Assembly: GCF_016704835.1 (NCBI RefSeq)
Contig: NZ_JADIZJ010000005.1
Location: 310,001 to 374,000, forward strand
Source: Sphingopyxis sp.
Lineage (GTDB): Bacteria > Pseudomonadota > Alphaproteobacteria > Sphingomonadales > Sphingomonadaceae
Length of the DNA: 64,000 nucleotides
Direction: 5' to 3'
Shown: one piece after another, positions 54,086 through 62,347 of the stretch
How positions within the stretch are numbered: position 1 is the stretch's first letter
Layout of the letters: every line of letters starts with the position of its first letter
Notes under the pieces: generated by a model
Database searches by the model: none
What the model saw: the letters and a program-made list of their open reading frames with translations, nothing else
What the model was told of the DNA's origin: nothing
Program-made: the position numbers and the translations under genes

Positions 54086-54604
54086 TCAGACCAGCCCCGC
54101 CGCCTCGATCGCGTCGAACGCGCTTTGCAGGCGCGCATCGCCTTCGCCGCGGACCCATGCCCATTTGAGCTTGCGCCGTTCGAGCTCGCCGATCGCAACG
54201 TCCATGAACTGCCGCCGCGCCAGGTCGCTGCCGAACAGCCGAGTGCCGTCCTCCTGCCACTCCAGATCCATCGCCGGGACGAGATAGAGGTCGGCTGTGT
54301 CTTTCCACTGGTCGATTTCGGGCAGGCGGCGACCGAGCAGCATGATCGCCCACGCCTGTGTCATCAGCGCATCGGTATCGGAGACCAGCCACTCGGGATT
54401 TTGCGCCAGTGCTTCCCGGGTCGCGGCGATATGGCCGTCAAAAATAGCCAACAGGTCGATGTCATCGAGGTCGGTGCCATTCGCTTCGGCATAGGTGCGG
54501 CCATATTCGGGGACGACGAGTCCGCCGAGCCGCAGCGCGAGGCGCGGGGCCAGCGTCGATTTGCCGGTGCTTTCAGCGCCATGGAAACAGATATGGTGCG
54601 TCAT
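54086..54604 (-). CDS. NadR-like P-loop kinase (putative ribosylnicotinamide kinase)
   Basis: A 172-residue AAA_28-type protein with P-loop HGAESTGKSTLAPRLA (residues 6-21), VVPEYGRTYAEANG near 35 and LVSDTDALMTQAWA near 77, patterns shared with the C-terminal kinase domain of NadR. It would phosphorylate nicotinamide riboside to NMN. Its ATG overlaps the pnuC stop (ATGA), and PnuC imports nicotinamide riboside, so the pairing makes the function convincing. The adenylyltransferase and repressor domains of E. coli NadR are absent. Confidence 0.85.
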   Translation of the reverse strand: MTHHICFHGAESTGKSTLAPRLALRLGGLVVPEYGRTYAEANGTDLDDIDLLAIFDGHIAATREALAQNPEWLVSDTDALMTQAWAIMLLGRRLPEIDQWKDTADLYLVPAMDLEWQEDGTRLFGSDLARRQFMDVAIGELERRKLKWAWVRGEGDARLQSAFDAIEAAGLV

Positions 54605-55170
54605 AGTGCCACCCTGCCCGTTGCCGCGGCGCGGCGCCACTGGATCAGCCCGTCGATCGACAGGCCGAGCAGCACGACATAGACCGCGCTGGTCGCGTAC
54701 AGCCCGCGCCAGGCAAAGAGCGGGATCGCGATCAGGTCGACGACGATCCACAGATACCAGCTTTCAACGCGGCGCCGTGCAAGCAGCCATTGCGCGGTGA
54801 TGCTGAGCATCGCGATCGCGCCGTCGATCCACGGCGCCACCGCGTCGGTGTAGCGATCCATCGCAAAGCTCCATCCGATCCACGCAAGAATCGTGATGAT
54901 AACCCATTGCCGCCGCATCCGATCGGTCATCCAGCCGACCGGGATGCCGCTGTCTTCGCGAGCGCGCATCCAGCTGGCCCAGCCGTAGAGATTAAGCGCC
55001 AGGAAAAAACCCTGCAAAACCATGTCGCTGTACAGCCGCGCGTCATAGAAAACGACGGCGTAGAGGCTGACCGCGACGAGCGCGAAGGGATAGTTCCAGA
55101 CGCTGCGCAGCGCGACGAGCGCGACGTTGATCAGGACAAGCGCAGCGGCCAGCCATTCGATCTGCGTCAC
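54601..55170 (-). CDS. pnuC: Nicotinamide riboside transporter PnuC
   Basis: A 189-residue membrane protein with six to seven helices. PnuC signatures: NLYGWASWMR, a central IDGAIAMLSITAQWLLARRRVESWYLWIVVDL with the W-x-x-W(V/I)xxD substrate-binding residues, and LFAWRGLYATSAVYVVLLGL. It facilitates nicotinamide riboside uptake, with trapping by the downstream kinase. The start is GTG at 55170, overlapping the crtB stop as GTGA, so it is translationally coupled to the carotenoid genes. Confidence 0.92.
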   Translation of the reverse strand: MTQIEWLAAALVLINVALVALRSVWNYPFALVAVSLYAVVFYDARLYSDMVLQGFFLALNLYGWASWMRAREDSGIPVGWMTDRMRRQWVIITILAWIGWSFAMDRYTDAVAPWIDGAIAMLSITAQWLLARRRVESWYLWIVVDLIAIPLFAWRGLYATSAVYVVLLGLSIDGLIQWRRAAATGRVAL

Positions 55171-56141
55171 GCGGACGGCTCCAGCCGCGCGACATTCCCG
55201 CGCGGGCGCGTCCACAGGCCGTCACGGCTGATCCGGTGCTGCGGCGGACGGCGCAGCACCGACCAGCCGGCGCGCGCGATCCAGCCGAGTTTGGCGAGCC
55301 GCGTTGTACTGGCGCGATGATCCCACGCATGGTCGCCGCGCGCGCGCACCTCACGCGCGATGTCGCCGTAGATGCCCGCCGCGGCGAGCACTGCCCAGCG
55401 GCTGCGCGGCGGCAATTTGCGCGCGCCCCAGCGCGCCGACGCCTCATATTCCTCGGCCATTTCAGCGAGCCATTTGGCCATCACCGACAGACGACCGCGA
55501 AAGGCGGGGTGCATGTGCTGGCCGGGCGGAATATCGAGTTCGACCATCCATTCCATCGGCAGATAACAGCGGTCGGCGGCGGCATCTTCCGCCACGTCGC
55601 GCGCGATATTGGCGAGCTGAAAGGCGATGCCGAGATCCGACGCGCGGTCGAGCGTCGCCTCGTCGGCGGGATCGACCCCCATGACCAACGCCATCGCCAC
55701 CCCGACAGCACCCGCGACATGATAGCAATAGCGCAAGAGATCGGCCTCGCTGCGCGGGCGCCAGTCATCCGCGTCGAGCGCGAAGCCGGCAATGATGTCG
55801 TCGATCACGCCGCGCGGAATCGCCACCTCGGTGAGCAGAAAGCCGAGCGCATCGAACGCCTGGTCGGCGGTCGGCCGTTCGGCAAAGGCGGCGTCGGTGA
55901 GGGTACGGATGCGGGCAACTGCAGCCTGCGCATCATGATCCTGCGACATTGCACCGCCATGGTCCTGGCCGTCGGTCAGATCGTCGGCGGCGCGGCACCA
56001 GGCGTAGAGCAGCCAAACGCGTTCGCGCGTTTCGCGGTCGAACAACTGGCTGGCAAGCGCAAAGCTTTTCGAACCACGCGCGATGCTGTCGTGCGCGAAA
56101 CCGTGGAGGGCGTGCGCGTCATAGACCCCCGCCACATCCAT
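55167..56141 (-). CDS. crtB: Phytoene synthase
   Basis: A 324-residue trans-isoprenyl synthase family protein. The first Asp-rich motif is AWCRAADDLTDGQ and the second is ANIARDVAEDAAADRCYLP, with DLGIAFQLANIARD typical of CrtB. It condenses two geranylgeranyl diphosphates to phytoene at the membrane surface. ATG at 56141 overlaps the LOG-family stop (TAATG). Final biosynthetic gene in the minus-strand carotenoid run; GGPP synthase (crtE) is not in the window. Confidence 0.96.
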   Translation of the reverse strand: MDVAGVYDAHALHGFAHDSIARGSKSFALASQLFDRETRERVWLLYAWCRAADDLTDGQDHGGAMSQDHDAQAAVARIRTLTDAAFAERPTADQAFDALGFLLTEVAIPRGVIDDIIAGFALDADDWRPRSEADLLRYCYHVAGAVGVAMALVMGVDPADEATLDRASDLGIAFQLANIARDVAEDAAADRCYLPMEWMVELDIPPGQHMHPAFRGRLSVMAKWLAEMAEEYEASARWGARKLPPRSRWAVLAAAGIYGDIAREVRARGDHAWDHRASTTRLAKLGWIARAGWSVLRRPPQHRISRDGLWTRPRGNVARLEPSA

Positions 56142-56722
56142 TACAGATCGTCGGCCTTCATCGCAAAGATTGGCGCATGGGGTTCATAGGTCGCCATCTT
56201 GTCGAGCAGATCGTCGAGCCCGGCGTCGACGATCATGATCCCGGCGTGCGCGGGGCGGATGAAACCGACGTCGATCATATTCTGGTTGAACGCGATCAGG
56301 TCGTTGTAGAAGCCTGCGGCGTTGAGCAGGCCGACCGGCTTGCCGTGATAGCCAAGCTGCGCCCAACTGATCGCTTCCCACAATTCGTCCATCGTGCCGA
56401 CCCCGCCGGGGATGGTAAGGAAGCCGTCGCTGAGGTCGGTGAACATGCGTTTGCGTTCGTGCATGCCGCTGACGACGTGCAATTCGGTGCAGCCGCGGTG
56501 CGCAACCTCGGTGCCGACCAGCGCGTCGGGGATCACCCCGATCACCTCGCCGCCGGCTTCGAGCGCGCTATCGGCGACCGCGCCCATCAGCCCAAGCCGG
56601 CCGCCGCCATAAACGACGCCGATGCCGCGCTGGGCCAGCGTGCGCCCGACACGGCGCGCGGTTTCGATATAGATAGGATCGGCAGGGGTCGCGGACCCGC
56701 AATAGACGGCAAGACGTTTCAT
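56141..56722 (-). CDS. LOG-family protein (TIGR00730, nucleotide 5'-monophosphate phosphoribohydrolase type)
   Basis: A 193-residue Rossmann-like protein with YCGSATPADPIYIETARRVG at the start, VYGGGRLGLMGAVADSALEAGG, and the signature GFLTIPGGVGTMDELWEAISWAQLG (PGGxGTxxE). Members cleave nucleoside monophosphates to base plus ribose 5-phosphate, and plant LOG enzymes activate cytokinins. Its embedding in the carotenoid operon, overlapping crtB, does not suggest an obvious pathway link. Confidence 0.93.
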   Translation of the reverse strand: MKRLAVYCGSATPADPIYIETARRVGRTLAQRGIGVVYGGGRLGLMGAVADSALEAGGEVIGVIPDALVGTEVAHRGCTELHVVSGMHERKRMFTDLSDGFLTIPGGVGTMDELWEAISWAQLGYHGKPVGLLNAAGFYNDLIAFNQNMIDVGFIRPAHAGIMIVDAGLDDLLDKMATYEPHAPIFAMKADDL

Positions 56723-56737
56723 AAGCTTCCCCTTACC

Positions 56738-56815
56738 CGTTCGTGTCGAGCGAAGTCGAGGGTCCCGGCGTCATTTCCTGACCGAGGGGTGTCTCGACGG
56801 CACCGTACGCGAACG
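56738..56815. repeat. Inverted repeat of the CGTTCGTGTCGAGCGAAGTCGAG family
   Basis: CGTTCGTGTCGAGCGAAGTC at the left and CTCGACGGCACCGTACGCGAACG at the right are imperfect arms in the 97-bp gap between crtI and the LOG-family gene. It may attenuate transcription or stabilise mRNA within the carotenoid operon. Confidence 0.75.
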
Positions 56816-56819
56816 GAAA

Positions 56820-58304
56820 CTAAATTGCGTCTTCCAGCATCAGCTTCGCGGTGGCCTTGGCGCTTCCCACCACTCCCGGAATCCCCGCGCCCGGATGCGT
56901 TCCCGCGCCGACGAAATACAGGTTCGAAATCACATCGTCGCGGTTGTGCGCGCGGAACCAGGCGCTTTGCCACAGCACCGGCTCCAGGCTGAACGCGCTG
57001 CCGAGATGCGCCGACAGGTCGCGGCCGAAATCGGCAGGGGTGTAGTGGAAGCTCGTCGCCAGGTTCGCCTTCAGACCCGGCAGCACCCGCGCCTCGACCT
57101 CGTCGAGGATCGCGTCGGCGAATTGCTGGCCAAATTCGCCGTCCCAATCGACCTTCGCCTTGCCCAGATGCGCGACCGGGGCGAGGACGTAGAAGGTCGA
57201 ATAGCCATCGGGCGCCATCGCCTTGTCGGTCGCGGTCGGGTGATGGAGGTACAGCGAAAAGTCCTCGGGGACGACGCCATGCTTGTAGATGTCGTCGAGC
57301 AGCCCCTTGTAGCGCGGACCGAACAATATGCTGTGGTGTGCGATGTCCGGATACTCGCCCTTCACCCCGAAATGGACAACGAACAGCGACGGTGACCAGC
57401 GTTTGCGCGCCAGCGATTTCGCCGCCTTTTTGCCGCGCGGATGATCGCCCAGCAGCGCGGCATAATTGTGCATCATGTCGCCGTTCGAGGCGATCATGTC
57501 GGCTTCGCCGCGCCAGCCGCTCGCGGTCTGCACCGCGATTGCGCGGTCGCCCTGCGTATCGATCTTGGTCACCGGGTCGGCAAGGCGGAGCGTTCCGCCC
57601 AGCCGCTCGAACAGCGCCACCATCCCCGCGACCAGCTTGTTCGTGCCGCCGCGCGCGAACCACACGCCGCCTTCTTTTTCGATCGTGTGGATCAGCGCGT
57701 AGATCGAGCTGGTGTTCATCGGATTGCCGCCGACCAACAGCGTGTGGAACGACAGCGCCTGCCGCAGCCGCTCGTCCTGCACATAGGATGACACGATCGA
57801 ATAGACGCTGCGCCATGCCTGATATTTCATCAGCGCCGGCGCCGCCTTGATCATCGACGCGAAGTCGAGGAAGGCGGCCGAGCCGAGCTTGACATAGCCC
57901 TCCTCATACACACCTTTCGAATAGGTCAGGAACTTCTCATACCCCGCGACGTCGGCGGGATTGAGCTTCGCGATTTCGGCGTTGAGCGCTGCTTCGTCGT
58001 TCGAATAATCGAAATTGGTGCCATCGGGCCAGTTGAGCCGATAGAACGGCATCACCGGGTCGAGCGTCACATCGGTCGCCATATCCTGACCGCTGAGCGC
58101 CCACAATTCCGCAAGACACGGCGGATCGGTGATCACGGTCGGTCCGGCATCGAAGGTGAAGCCCTGCCGCTGCCAGTGATAGCCGCGCCCGCCCGCCTTG
58201 TCGCGCGCCTCGACGATCGTCGTCGCGACCCCAGCCGATTGCAGCCGAATGGCAAGTGCAAGGCCACCAAAACCGGCGCCGATAACAATAGCGCTACGCG
58301 TCAT
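56820..58304 (-). CDS. crtI: Phytoene desaturase (lycopene-forming type)
   Basis: A 494-residue FAD-dependent desaturase: dinucleotide-binding VIGAGFGGLALAIRLQSAG at residues 6-24, GGRGYHWQRQGFTFDAGPTVI near 43, and the C-terminal carotenoid signature NLYFVGAGTHPGAGIPGVVGSAKAT. It converts phytoene to lycopene in the membrane. Its ATGA overlaps the crtY stop, so the two are coupled. Length is normal. Confidence 0.97.
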   Translation of the reverse strand: MTRSAIVIGAGFGGLALAIRLQSAGVATTIVEARDKAGGRGYHWQRQGFTFDAGPTVITDPPCLAELWALSGQDMATDVTLDPVMPFYRLNWPDGTNFDYSNDEAALNAEIAKLNPADVAGYEKFLTYSKGVYEEGYVKLGSAAFLDFASMIKAAPALMKYQAWRSVYSIVSSYVQDERLRQALSFHTLLVGGNPMNTSSIYALIHTIEKEGGVWFARGGTNKLVAGMVALFERLGGTLRLADPVTKIDTQGDRAIAVQTASGWRGEADMIASNGDMMHNYAALLGDHPRGKKAAKSLARKRWSPSLFVVHFGVKGEYPDIAHHSILFGPRYKGLLDDIYKHGVVPEDFSLYLHHPTATDKAMAPDGYSTFYVLAPVAHLGKAKVDWDGEFGQQFADAILDEVEARVLPGLKANLATSFHYTPADFGRDLSAHLGSAFSLEPVLWQSAWFRAHNRDDVISNLYFVGAGTHPGAGIPGVVGSAKATAKLMLEDAI

Positions 58305-59458
58305 TTCCAGTCCAGTTTCGCAAGCGCCGCAATCGCGCGGCGTACAGATACGGGCGGCTTGCCCGCCAGGATGCGCAGTTTGTCGGCGGTGTTCGAGCGC
58401 CCGGCATAGAAGCGCGCGATCAGGCCTGGTGCAAGGCCATAAAAGCGCTGGAAGATCCGATAACGCTCACCCGGATCGGCGGCGCGGAACAGCATCGCAC
58501 CGAGCATGCGATAGAAACGCTGGCGCCGCCAGGACGCCGCGGCGCGGGCGCGGAGCCGCACGCCAAGATCGCCGCGATCAACCAGCGCAGGCAGCGCCGC
58601 CGCGGTCCGCACAGCATCGGGCAGCGAATAGCCGGTCATCGCGTGGAACACCCCGGCGCGCACCCCTATGCGCGCGGTGCGATCAATGACCGGCCACAGC
58701 CGGTCGAAATCGCCCGCGACGACGACGGGCAGCACCCCGGTTTCCTCGCGCGTGACCGCGGTGACATTCCATTGCCGCCGCGCCGCATAGGCGGCGATGC
58801 GGTCGCGTATGGCTGCAACGTCCAGGTCGGGGGTGTCACTATAATAAGTGTCCTCGATAAAGACCGTTTCGGCATCGAAGGGGAGCAGGTATACGAAGCG
58901 ATAGCCGTCGAGCTGCTCGATCGTCGCGTCCATTACGAGGGGGCGGTCGATGCCATGCCCGCCCTCGACGGTCAGCGCCTGCCCGACGAATTTCTGCCAG
59001 CCGCAATCGAGCATCGACGCTTTTCCGGTGCCGCGAGCATCGATGACATGCTTCGCCGACAGCCGCCCGCCGCGCGCCAGCAGCACATGATCGGGCGCGA
59101 CATGCTTCGCCCTGTCGGCGATGATCCGCCCCGGTGGCAGAGCGGCGGCGACCGCTTCGGCCAGCGCCTCACCGGTGATGCTCTTGTACCCCATCCGCAC
59201 CCGGCGCTCGCGGTCAGGAAAGGCGACATCATAGCTGTCCCAATGGTAACGGACGAGCGGCGCAACGAGCCAGCGGTCACGCTTCGCAATGTCGCTGTCG
59301 AAGAAAGACCAGATATGATTGCCGCCGATCGCGTCAGGTTCGATCAGCCGCACATCGAGCGCGGGACGCTTGGCCGCGAGCGCCAGCACCGCGAGCCCGC
59401 CCGCCAGCCCGCCGCCGACAATGGCAATGTCGCAATAATCGGGTTCGGACGCGGTCAT
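58301..59458 (-). CDS. crtY: Lycopene beta-cyclase
   Basis: A 385-residue CrtY-type cyclase: N-terminal FAD-binding IAIVGGGLAGGLAVLALAAK, WSFFDSDI near residue 50, VIDARGTGKASMLDCGWQKFVG, FIEDTYYSD and ETGVLPVV. It closes the beta-ionone rings of lycopene to give beta-carotene. First gene of the minus-strand carotenoid run. Its start codon and first codons lie in the left arm of a long palindrome shared with the divergent desaturase gene. Confidence 0.96.
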   Translation of the reverse strand: MTASEPDYCDIAIVGGGLAGGLAVLALAAKRPALDVRLIEPDAIGGNHIWSFFDSDIAKRDRWLVAPLVRYHWDSYDVAFPDRERRVRMGYKSITGEALAEAVAAALPPGRIIADRAKHVAPDHVLLARGGRLSAKHVIDARGTGKASMLDCGWQKFVGQALTVEGGHGIDRPLVMDATIEQLDGYRFVYLLPFDAETVFIEDTYYSDTPDLDVAAIRDRIAAYAARRQWNVTAVTREETGVLPVVVAGDFDRLWPVIDRTARIGVRAGVFHAMTGYSLPDAVRTAAALPALVDRGDLGVRLRARAAASWRRQRFYRMLGAMLFRAADPGERYRIFQRFYGLAPGLIARFYAGRSNTADKLRILAGKPPVSVRRAIAALAKLDWK

Positions 59459-59512
59459 GCGTCCGCCCTAGCCGCCGCGCGCGCGGGCGGCTAGGGCGGA
59501 CGCATGACCGCG
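59450..59512. promoter_or_regulatory. 63-bp palindrome spanning both divergent start codons (crtY/desaturase)
   Basis: Perfect 27-bp arms at 59450-59476 and 59486-59512 flank a 9-bp GCGCGCGCG centre. Each arm contains an ATG with ATGACCGCG, so both genes start with the same nine bases. Only 45 bp lie between the ATGs, too little for two conventional separate promoters. AGGGCGG lies four bases from each ATG as a weak Shine-Dalgarno candidate. It could be an operator, a cruciform or a hairpin in readthrough RNA. Confidence 0.75.
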
Positions 59513-60252
59513 ATGATTTTCTCCGCTTTGGCAATGACCGCGATCGTCGGGGTCCGCTATCTGCTCAGTAGCGGCGGCTTTGCGCTGGCGACGCGGCTCA
59601 AACATCCCGGTCTTTATCGCGGGCTCGAGCCGCAGATGCGGCGCGAGATCGGCTGGAGCCTCGCCAGCGCCGCGATTTACGGCATCCCCGCGGGCGTGGT
59701 CGCGTGGGGGTGGCAGACGCACGGCTGGACGCGCATCTACACCGACGTCGATGCTTGGCCGCTCTGGTATCTGCCGGCCAGCCTGCTCGCCTATCTGCTC
59801 GCGCACGATACATGGTTTTACTGGACGCACCGCTGGATGCACCGGCCGCGGCCGTTCCGGATCGCGCATGCGGTGCATCACGCCAGCCGCCCGCCGACGG
59901 CGTGGGCGGCGATGAGTTTTCATCCGGTTGAGGCGATCACCGGTGCGGTTGTCATCCCGGCGCTGGTGTTCCTGATCCCGATCCATGTCGCGGTGCTCGG
60001 GCTGGTGCTGACGATCATGACGGTCATGGGGTCGGCAACCACATGGGGTGGGAAATGTTTCCGCGCGCGCTTGTTCATGGACCAGTCGGGCGGTGGCTGA
60101 TAACCGCAACGCATCACGAGCAGCATCATGCCGCTTACCGGGGGAATTATGGCCTGTATTTCCGTTTCTGGGACAAGATTTGCGGCACCGATATCGGGCT
60201 TGGCCGCTTTGCTGCTGCTCACCGCGGCGAGCGCACCGCCGCCAACGGTTGA
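59504..60252 (+). pseudogene. Sterol desaturase-family protein, broken by a -1 frameshift
   Basis: The frame from 59504 encodes about 175 residues with membrane helices and the histidine motifs HDTWFYWTHRWMHRPRPF and HAVHHASRPPTAW. After TIMTVMG the protein continues only in another frame as GNHMGWEMFPRALVHGPVGR and ITATHHEQHHAAYRGNYGLY, which supplies the third His cluster, ending at 60250-60252. One missing G in GGGG at 60028-60031 accounts for the break; the repaired protein would have about 249 residues. The family hydroxylates lipids and carotenoids with a di-iron centre, and its place divergent to crtY suggests a carotenoid-ring hydroxylase. A consensus error is likely because all motifs survive. 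Confidence 0.78.
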
Positions 60253-60607
60253 CGTCAGCATAACGGGTCTGCGCAGCGCCAAGGGGCAGGTGCTGGTGTG
60301 CCTGACCGCCAATCCCAAGGCTTTTCCCGATTGCAGCAAGGACAAGGCCTCGGTGCGCCTGGCGGTAAAGGCGGTGAACGCAGGGCATTTCAACATCGCC
60401 GCCCCCGCCGACGGCACCTATGCCGTCGCCGTCGTCCACGACGAAAACAGCAACAACAAGATGGATATGGCGCTGTTCATGCCCAAGGAAGGCTTCGGCT
60501 TTTCACGCAATCCCGCAATCGGCATGGGCGCGCCGAAGTTCAAATCGGCGAGCTTCGTGGTCACCGGCGAGACGCATCAGGCGATCAAGATGAAATATAT
60601 GCTCTAG
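60149..60607 (+). CDS. DUF2141-family secreted protein
   Basis: A 152-residue protein. A signal-like segment (ISGLAALLLLTAASA) precedes a compact beta-rich domain typical of DUF2141 (VDVSITGLRSAKGQVLVCLT, then TYAVAVVHDENSNNKMDMAL with a Ca-loop-like D-x-N-x-N-x-x-M-D, GFGFSRNP and KFKSASFVV). Function unknown; often near carotenoid or lipid genes. Its first 104 bases overlap the desaturase 3' end in another frame. Start is 60149 (GGGGGAA just before) or 60128. Confidence 0.8.
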   Translation: MACISVSGTRFAAPISGLAALLLLTAASAPPPTVDVSITGLRSAKGQVLVCLTANPKAFPDCSKDKASVRLAVKAVNAGHFNIAAPADGTYAVAVVHDENSNNKMDMALFMPKEGFGFSRNPAIGMGAPKFKSASFVVTGETHQAIKMKYML

Positions 60608-60640
60608 TGGGCGCAGCAGCGCCCCGCTAAAGCAGCGCCC

Positions 60641-62296
60641 GTGATCGTGCTATCCCCCCGCATCGCCGCTTTTGCCGACCGCTGGCCCAAGCTGATGGCC
60701 CTGACGCTGGGCGCCATTTCGGCGACCGGATTTGCGCCCCTGAATTTCTGGCCGCTGACGCTACTCGCGCTCGCGGGCTGGATGGCGCTCGTGGCACGCA
60801 GTCCCAAGGGCTGGCGCACGTTCAGGATCGGCTGGGCGTTCGGCGTCGGGCATTTCGTCGTCGGGCTGAACTGGATCGCGACCGCCTTCACCTATCAGGC
60901 GGCGATGCCCGCGTGGCTCGGGTGGATCGCGGTGCTGCTGCTGTCGCTTTATCTGGCGCTGTATCCGGCGCTGGCGGCGTGGAGCGCGTGGGCGATACAG
61001 CGATACGTCGTCTCCGCCAAAACGACAGTCGCCCCCGCCTTCTCGGGGGCGACGCTGTCCTTCATCCTCTCCTTTGCCGCGCTGTGGACGCTCACCGAAT
61101 GGCTGCGCAGCTGGGTGTTCACCGGCTTTGCATGGAATCCGCTGAGCGCCACCATCGTCGGGATGGCCGAACCTGCAAAATGGATCGGTACATATGGCCT
61201 GTCGTCGCTGATCCTGCTCGTAGCGGGCTATATTCTTCGTTCGTGGGCAACGATCCGGTCGTCATGGCGCGACGCCTCGGTCGCGGCGCCCCTCACCGAA
61301 CGGCAACAGTTCAAAGAGCAAGTGAGTGTCGGTATCCTAATCGTGGCGGGGTGGAGTCTCGCCGTCTTCCTTCCTGATGCCCCCGCCCCGACTGCAACCC
61401 CATCGACGACCATCCCCATCACCGTCGTCCAGCCCAATGTCGGTCAGGCCGACAAATGGGTCGGTGCCAAAGCCGATGCCAATTTCGCAAAACTCGCGCG
61501 GCTGACCGCGCCAAAGGATGAAACCCCGCGCCTGATCCTGTGGCCCGAGGCGGCGGTGCCCGATTATCTCGAGGCCGGCTATCCGCTGCCCTATTACGAC
61601 CGCTCGCCCGCCGCGGCGCGCGCGCGGTTGACCGCGCTGATGAACCCCGGAGACCTGATGCTGCTCGGCGCGCTGAAGCTCGAGCTCGACAAGTCGGGCG
61701 ACGTCGTCGGCGCGCGCAATGCGGTGATGACCGTCCATGCCGACGGCACCCTCGGCCCGCGGTACGACAAGGCGCATCTGGTGCCTTATGGCGAATATCT
61801 GCCGATGCGTCCGATCCTGTCGGCGCTCGGCCTGTCGCGACTTGCCCCCGGGGACATCGATTTCTGGCCCGGCCCTGGACCGCGCACGCTTGACCTTGGT
61901 GGTTTCGGCCGGGCGGGGCTGCAAATCTGTTACGAGATCATTTTCTCTGGCCAGGTCGTCGACCGCGAGCACCGTCCCGATTTCATCTTCAACCCGTCGA
62001 ACGACGCCTGGTTCGGGAGTTGGGGGCCGCCGCAGCATCTGGCGCAGGCGCGGCTGCGCGCGATCGAGGAAGGGCTGTCCGTGGTGCGCGCGACGCCGAC
62101 CGGGATCAGTGCCGTGATCGACGCAGATGGGCGTATGCGCGAATCGCTGCCGATGCACGTCGCGGGACGGATCGATACCGTCATCCCGGCCGCGCACGCG
62201 CCAACGCTGTTCGCGCGCCATGGCAACATGTTGCCGGTCGGATTTGCGCTGCTGCTGCTCGCAGCGGCCATTGCCTTTCGTCGCCGCGGCCGCTAA
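60641..62296 (+). CDS. lnt: Apolipoprotein N-acyltransferase
   Basis: A 551-residue inner-membrane protein with about six N-terminal helices, a periplasmic nitrilase-like domain and one C-terminal helix. The catalytic triad is Glu in LILWPEAAVPDY, Lys in RYDKAHLVPYGEYLPM and Cys in LQICYEIIFSG. It adds the third acyl chain to lipoproteins such as BamD. The start is GTG at 60641. In many alphaproteobacteria it stands between corC and metK; here metK follows but corC is 51 kb away. Confidence 0.96.
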   Translation: MIVLSPRIAAFADRWPKLMALTLGAISATGFAPLNFWPLTLLALAGWMALVARSPKGWRTFRIGWAFGVGHFVVGLNWIATAFTYQAAMPAWLGWIAVLLLSLYLALYPALAAWSAWAIQRYVVSAKTTVAPAFSGATLSFILSFAALWTLTEWLRSWVFTGFAWNPLSATIVGMAEPAKWIGTYGLSSLILLVAGYILRSWATIRSSWRDASVAAPLTERQQFKEQVSVGILIVAGWSLAVFLPDAPAPTATPSTTIPITVVQPNVGQADKWVGAKADANFAKLARLTAPKDETPRLILWPEAAVPDYLEAGYPLPYYDRSPAAARARLTALMNPGDLMLLGALKLELDKSGDVVGARNAVMTVHADGTLGPRYDKAHLVPYGEYLPMRPILSALGLSRLAPGDIDFWPGPGPRTLDLGGFGRAGLQICYEIIFSGQVVDREHRPDFIFNPSNDAWFGSWGPPQHLAQARLRAIEEGLSVVRATPTGISAVIDADGRMRESLPMHVAGRIDTVIPAAHAPTLFARHGNMLPVGFALLLLAAAIAFRRRGR

Positions 62297-62308
62297 CAGC
62301 ACCGACAC

Positions 62309-62324
62309 ATAAAGCTTCCTTTAT
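62309..62324 (+). promoter_or_regulatory. Small hairpin in the metK leader
   Basis: ATAAAG-CTTC-CTTTAT forms a 6-bp stem with a four-base loop 24 bases before the metK ATG. The sequence GCTTCC recalls the loop of alphaproteobacterial SAM/SAH-binding leaders, but the rest of that consensus is not evident. The role is unproven. Confidence 0.3.
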
Positions 62325-62347
62325 ATCCGATTCACAGAAGGTCTCCC

